Part shown: positions 5,680 through 9,254 of the stretch, in pieces
Position numbering within the stretch: the first letter of the stretch is position 1
Layout of the letters: each line of letters opens with the position of its first letter
Assembly: GCA_031361295.1 (NCBI GenBank)
Contig: JANMCN010000102.1
Span: 1-9,254 of the forward strand
DNA length: 9,254 nucleotides
From: JALZOC01 sp031361295
Lineage (GTDB): Bacteria; Acidobacteriota; Vicinamibacteria; Vicinamibacterales; 2-12-FULL-66-21
Direction: 5' to 3'
Program-made: the position numbers and the translations under genes
Notes under the pieces: model-generated
Told to the model about the DNA's origin: nothing
The model's database searches: none
The model's input: the letters and a program-made list of their open reading frames with translations, nothing else

Positions 5680-6630
5680 ATGCGCAAGGTTTCGGTTCCC
5701 GACGAGGGCGCCGAGTCGCTCTACGGCACCTACGACGAAAACATCAAACAGCTCGAAGGGCAGTTCTCCGTCCGGATACGGACGAACGGGCACGAGGTGA
5801 TCGTCGAAGGCGACGCGGCCGACGTCGCGCGGGCCGAACGCGTGCTCGAACAGCTCGCCGCGCTGATTCGCGGCGGCTACAAGCTTGGAAAAGGCGATGT
5901 GAAGACGGCCTCCCAGCTCGTCGCCCAGGACGAGAGCGTCGAGTTGGCGGACTATTTCCTGCGGGGCACGGCCCGGACGTCGGGCCGGAAGCAGGTGATG
6001 CCGAAGAGCGTCAACCAGCGACGGTACCTCGATGCGATCGAGAAGCACGACATCGTGTTCGGGATTGGTCCGGCAGGGACGGGCAAGACGTACCTCGCGA
6101 TGGCGCAGGCGGTGTCGTATCTGCTCGCGAAGAAGGTCAGCCGCATCATCCTGGCGCGCCCCGCGGTCGAGGCGGGCGAGAAGCTGGGGTTCCTGCCCGG
6201 GGACCTCCAGGAAAAGGTGAACCCCTACCTGCGGCCCCTCTACGACGCGCTGTACGACATGCTCGAAATCGAGCGGGCCGACCGTCTGCTCGAGCGCGGC
6301 ACGATCGAGGTCGCCCCGATCGCCTTCATGCGCGGCCGGACGCTCAACGACGCGTTCGTCATTCTCGACGAGGCGCAGAACACCACGTCCGAGCAGATGA
6401 AGATGTTCCTCACGCGCCTCGGGTTCGGCTCGAAGGCCGTCATCACGGGCGACATCACCCAGATCGACCTCCCCACCGCCAAGGCGTCGGGCCTCGTGGA
6501 GGCGATGAAGATCGTGGGCAATGTCGAGGGCATCTCGTTCATCCATTTCGATGAGAAGGACGTGGTGCGGCACCCGCTCGTGCAGCAGATCGTGAAGGCG
6601 TACGAAGCTTACGGTGGATCCCGACAGTAA
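5680..6630 (+). CDS. PhoH-like NTPase (YbeZ family)
   Basis: This cytoplasmic P-loop ATPase is associated with RNA metabolism and acts with YbeY in several bacteria. Of 316 residues, about 1-65 form a small KH-like N-terminal domain (NIKQLEGQFSVRIRTNG, then HEVIVEGDAADVARAERVL). The PhoH domain follows, with Walker A GPAGTGKT at 130-137, ARPAVEAGEKLGFLPGD near 159-175, Walker B FVILDEAQ at 226-233 (D230, E231), and sensor-like TGDITQIDLP. The length is normal. Translation start is uncertain: the ATG at 5680 has no nearby ribosome-binding site, and an in-frame ATC at 5662 is better placed for AAGGAG, which would add six residues. It is first gene of the operon; its 3' end overlaps ybeY by 17 bases. 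Confidence 0.93.
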   Translation: MRKVSVPDEGAESLYGTYDENIKQLEGQFSVRIRTNGHEVIVEGDAADVARAERVLEQLAALIRGGYKLGKGDVKTASQLVAQDESVELADYFLRGTARTSGRKQVMPKSVNQRRYLDAIEKHDIVFGIGPAGTGKTYLAMAQAVSYLLAKKVSRIILARPAVEAGEKLGFLPGDLQEKVNPYLRPLYDALYDMLEIERADRLLERGTIEVAPIAFMRGRTLNDAFVILDEAQNTTSEQMKMFLTRLGFGSKAVITGDITQIDLPTAKASGLVEAMKIVGNVEGISFIHFDEKDVVRHPLVQQIVKAYEAYGGSRQ

Positions 6631-7147
6631 ACGTCTGCCGCCACGGCGCCACCGGCGCTCCGGCGAGCCTGACCGCACGAAGCGCCCGGGGCTCACGGTC
6701 GTCATTTCCGACGGCCGCGGCCGCCCGGTCACCAGCGGCGGACTGGCCCGCTGGCTCGCCGGAGTCGCCCCTGCGCGAGCGCGCGGCGAAGTCGCGGTGG
6801 CGCTCGTTCCGGACGCCCGCGTCCGAGCCCTCAATCGAAAGTACCGGCAGACGGACGCCGCGACCGACGTGCTCTCGTTCGCGGGTTCGGGACCCCGCCA
6901 GCCGCGCACCGTGACCTCCGATCTGGGCGACATCGTGATTGCGACCGGCGTGGCGCGGCGGCAGGCGCGGGCGGCAGGTCACCCGTACTCCACGGAGCTC
7001 CGCGTGCTGGCGCTGCACGGGTTGCTCCACCTGCTCGGCTTCGACCACCACGACTCGAGCGACAACGGCCGGATGGCACGCACGGAGTTGAGGCTGCGCC
7101 GGAAGGGCGGCCTCGGCGCCGGCCTCATCGAGAGGTCCCGGCCGTGA
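6614..7147 (+). CDS. ybeY: rRNA maturation endoribonuclease YbeY
   Basis: YbeY is a zinc-dependent single-strand endoribonuclease needed for 16S rRNA 3'-end maturation and 70S quality control. The 177 residues include the signature TDVLSF (about 84-89), GDIVIA (105-110) and the metal-binding HGLLHLLGFDHH with H135, H139 and H145. The protein is longer than E. coli YbeY (155 residues) because about 25 basic residues (several RR pairs) precede the conserved LTVVISDG. The only in-frame canonical start is the GTG at 6614, inside the end of phoH, so this extension is likely real if the frame is read from there. A non-canonical later start cannot be excluded. It overlaps phoH by 17 bases and the next gene by 4 (GTGA), indicating coupled translation. 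phoH-ybeY adjacency is widely conserved. Confidence 0.93.
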   Translation: MDPDSKRLPPRRHRRSGEPDRTKRPGLTVVISDGRGRPVTSGGLARWLAGVAPARARGEVAVALVPDARVRALNRKYRQTDAATDVLSFAGSGPRQPRTVTSDLGDIVIATGVARRQARAAGHPYSTELRVLALHGLLHLLGFDHHDSSDNGRMARTELRLRRKGGLGAGLIERSRP

Positions 7148-8418
7148 CCCCACTGCTCCTCTTCCTGCTGGCGGTGGCGGCGGTCTACGTCGGGATCATC
7201 GAGACCGCGTTCAGCGCGCTGATGCGGCTCTCGCTGCGCCTCATGGCGGAGCGCGGCGGACGCGCGGATCGCCTGGGGTTCTATCTGGACGACCCGATCC
7301 AGCTGTTTCTCCCGGCGCGCCTCCTCCTGGGGATCATCTTCTCGCTCTCCACGATGTTCATCGCGCTCCTGACGGGCCGGGCCGGCCTGCAGTCGAACGG
7401 ACTGCTGCTCCTCTTCGTCGCCGTGTTCATCCTGGTCTGCGCGCACGTCCTCCCCCTGCTGATCGTCCGGCGCAATCCGGAAGAGGTCCTCGAGGTGCTG
7501 CTGCCCTCGTTCGACGTGGCCGCCAGGTTTCTCCATCCGCTGACCGGTCCCCTCGTCAAGCTGATTGCGGCCGAGGGAAGGCGCGAACGTCCGGAGCCGA
7601 CCAGCACCGGCGCCTCCGCCGACGCGGACGCCTTCGCTACGGCACAGACCGCCGATGCGGCGCAGGAGCAGGGACTCATCGAGGGCGACCAGCGGAAGCT
7701 GCTCCAGTCGATCGTGGATTTCGGGGATACGCTCGTGCGCGAAGTGATGACGCCGCGTCCCGACATGGTCGCGATCCGCGCGGACGCGACGCTCGACGCC
7801 CTGCGGGCCCTGTTCCGTGAGCAGGAGTATTCGCGCGTCCCGGTCTACATCGAAAATCTCGACAACATCGCCGGGATGGTGTTCGTCAAGGACCTCATCC
7901 GCCTCACAGACGCGGAGCGCGGGACGATGCGGCTCGACCAGGATCTGCGGCGGCTCGTCCGTCCTGCGACGTTCGTGCCCGAAACGAAGCGTGTCCCCGA
8001 GATGCTCAAGGAGTTCCAGCGCAAGCAGGTCCAGATCGCGATCGTCGTGGACGAGTACGGGGGCACCGCCGGCCTGGTGACGATCGAGGACCTGCTGGAA
8101 GAGATCGTCGGGGAGATCCGGGACGAGTACGACGTCGAGACCGAGCCCATCGTGGACGAGGGTCACGGCTCGTTCGTCTTCAGCGCCAAGGTGAACATCG
8201 ACGAAGTACGTGATCGGCTGGGCGTGGACATCGATCCCGACGGGTTCGAGACCGTCGGGGGCTACGTGCTGACGCGAGTGGGCCGCGTGCCGGCGGTGGG
8301 CGAGTCGTTCGAGCTCGATGGTCTGCAGGTGGAGGTCCTCGAGGCCGAACGGCGGCGCATCCACAAGGTTCGCGTCCGTCTCGCCCTGACGCCGACTCCC
8401 GCGGATGTCGAGCGCTGA
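7144..8418 (+). CDS. CNNM/DUF21-CBS-CorC_HlyC membrane protein (CorC/YbeX-like)
   Basis: This is an inner-membrane protein of the hemolysin C/CorC family, members of which act in magnesium or cobalt efflux and adenosine-nucleotide sensing. The 424 residues show a CNNM (DUF21) domain with hydrophobic segments near 3-24, 57-77 and 82-106; a Pro/Ala-rich linker around 150-175; a CBS pair (first from VREVMTPRPDM near 198, second with QIAIVVDEYGGTAGLVTIEDLLEEIVGEI near 300-325); and a C-terminal CorC_HlyC domain (about 335-415, with GFETVGGYVLTRVGRVP). DEYGG and EDLLEEIVGEI are hallmarks of the family. It starts at GTG 7144, overlapping the ybeY TGA (GTGA). E. coli ybeX follows ybeY in the same way, but lacks the membrane domain present here. 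Substrate is not deducible from the sequence. Confidence 0.93.
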   Translation: MTPLLLFLLAVAAVYVGIIETAFSALMRLSLRLMAERGGRADRLGFYLDDPIQLFLPARLLLGIIFSLSTMFIALLTGRAGLQSNGLLLLFVAVFILVCAHVLPLLIVRRNPEEVLEVLLPSFDVAARFLHPLTGPLVKLIAAEGRRERPEPTSTGASADADAFATAQTADAAQEQGLIEGDQRKLLQSIVDFGDTLVREVMTPRPDMVAIRADATLDALRALFREQEYSRVPVYIENLDNIAGMVFVKDLIRLTDAERGTMRLDQDLRRLVRPATFVPETKRVPEMLKEFQRKQVQIAIVVDEYGGTAGLVTIEDLLEEIVGEIRDEYDVETEPIVDEGHGSFVFSAKVNIDEVRDRLGVDIDPDGFETVGGYVLTRVGRVPAVGESFELDGLQVEVLEAERRRIHKVRVRLALTPTPADVER

Positions 8419-8422
8419 GGCG

Positions 8423-9254
8423 ATGAAGGCCGGCTACGTCTCGTTCATCGGCCGTCCGAACGCGGGCAAATCGACGTTGCTCAACCGGATCATCGGCACC
8501 AAGGTCGCCATCGTCTCCGACAAGCCGCAGACGACGCGGCACCGGATCCTGGCCGTCAAGACCTACGACGACGGGCAGGTCGTGTTCGTCGACACGCCCG
8601 GCATCCACCGGCCGCTCCACCGGCTCAACGTCCGCATGGTGGACGCCGCGGTCGAGACGCTCCGCGAAGTGGACGTGGTGGTGCTCGTGTTCGACGCGTC
8701 CACGCGGCCCGGGCGTGGCGACGAATACGTGTCGAACCTTCTCAGGGACGTCACGGTCCCTGCGTTGCTCGTGCTCAATAAGATCGATCTGGTCGGGAAG
8801 TCGCGCCTGCTGCCGCTCATCGAAGAGGTGCAGAGATGGCACGACTTCGCCGCGATCGTGCCCGTGTCCGCGGCGACCGGCGACGGCGTCGACCAGCTCG
8901 AACGGCTCATGCTCGAGCAGATGCCGGACGGAGAGCCGGGGTTCCCCGCCGACTATCTGACCGACCAGCCGGAGCGGACGATCGTGGCCGAGACAGTGCG
9001 TGAGAAGGTCCTGCAGCATACACACGCCGAGCTCCCATTTTCGACCGCCGTCGTGGTCGACGAGTTCGATGAGTCGGAGCGCGAACGCATGCTGCGCTTG
9101 TATTGCACGATCTACGTCGAAACGGAGTCGCAGAAGCCGATCGTGATCGGGCGCGCCGGAGAGATGATCAAGCGGATCGGGACCGAGGCCCGGCTCGACC
9201 TGGAGCAGTTCTTCGGCACGAAGGTCTTTCTCGATCTTCGCGTGAAGGTGAACG
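8423..9254 (+). CDS. era: GTPase Era, 3' end cut by the window
   Basis: Era is an essential GTPase that binds the 3' end of 16S rRNA and promotes 30S assembly. In the visible 277 codons the G motifs are in order: G1 GRPNAGKS (10-17; usually GRPNVGKS), G2 region KPQTTRHRI (34-42), G3 DTPG (57-60), G4 NKID (119-122) and G5 SA (149-150). The type II KH domain follows, with VREKVLQHTHAELPFS and the GxxG loop GRAG. The reading frame is open to the last base; about 20-25 C-terminal residues should lie beyond it. I chose ATG 8423 because it gives the usual short N-terminus and has GAGG two bases upstream. ATG 8405 is in frame, would add six residues and overlap the previous gene by 14 bases. Four bases separate the gene from the preceding stop, so it is in the phoH operon. 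Confidence 0.95.
   Translation, partial: MKAGYVSFIGRPNAGKSTLLNRIIGTKVAIVSDKPQTTRHRILAVKTYDDGQVVFVDTPGIHRPLHRLNVRMVDAAVETLREVDVVVLVFDASTRPGRGDEYVSNLLRDVTVPALLVLNKIDLVGKSRLLPLIEEVQRWHDFAAIVPVSAATGDGVDQLERLMLEQMPDGEPGFPADYLTDQPERTIVAETVREKVLQHTHAELPFSTAVVVDEFDESERERMLRLYCTIYVETESQKPIVIGRAGEMIKRIGTEARLDLEQFFGTKVFLDLRVKVN

Noticed and set aside
5644..6933. 429-codon minus-strand frame opposite phoH and ybeY
   Set aside because: Antisense shadow of two recognisable genes; no domain motif seen.
6979..8364. 461-codon minus-strand frame opposite ybeY and the CorC-like gene
   Set aside because: Antisense to conserved CNNM/CBS/CorC domains; low-complexity Asp/His/Arg-rich translation with no recognisable family.

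Overview
The window is GC-rich chromosomal DNA from a bacterium and carries mostly housekeeping genes. High GC, short 7-bp-period arrays at gene ends, a HisRS of the eukaryote/Bacteroidota-like type, and the order phoH-ybeY-corC-like-era fit an environmental Acidobacteriota-type organism (for example Vicinamibacteria). That taxonomic guess is inference only. I see no phage, IS element, CRISPR array, tRNA or rRNA.

Left part (1-1589, minus strand): moaA, the first enzyme of molybdenum cofactor synthesis, is interrupted by a one-base deletion near 1017. Both halves are otherwise well conserved. Downstream of it lies a small acidic-then-basic protein of unknown function (153-473). Positions 1-152 contain nothing I can name.

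Divergent intergenic region (1590-1824): it holds a 12-unit CAGCTNN array, a perfect 16-bp palindrome, and a second heptamer array in the opposite orientation. A candidate promoter at each edge would give nearly or fully leaderless mRNAs for moaA and for the gamma carbonic anhydrase gene.

Middle part (1825-5555, plus strand): a gamma-class carbonic anhydrase-like protein overlaps hisS by one base, and aspS follows after 48 bases. A heptamer array at the hisS/aspS junction encodes the last nine HisRS residues and supplies its stop codon.

Right part (5615-9254, plus strand): after a 124-base gap with a stem-loop and an extended -10 promoter comes a tightly packed operon: phoH, ybeY, a CNNM/CBS/CorC-type membrane protein, and era, which runs off the right end. 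phoH, ybeY and corC-like overlap by 17 and 4 bases. PhoH-like ATPase, YbeY endoribonuclease and Era GTPase all relate to rRNA maturation and 30S assembly, so this is a ribosome-biogenesis operon with a probable ion-transport gene inside it.

No wholly new system is evident. The most interesting material is the family of 7-bp arrays at four gene boundaries, the mirrored arrays around the palindrome, the moaA frameshift, and the phoH translation start.
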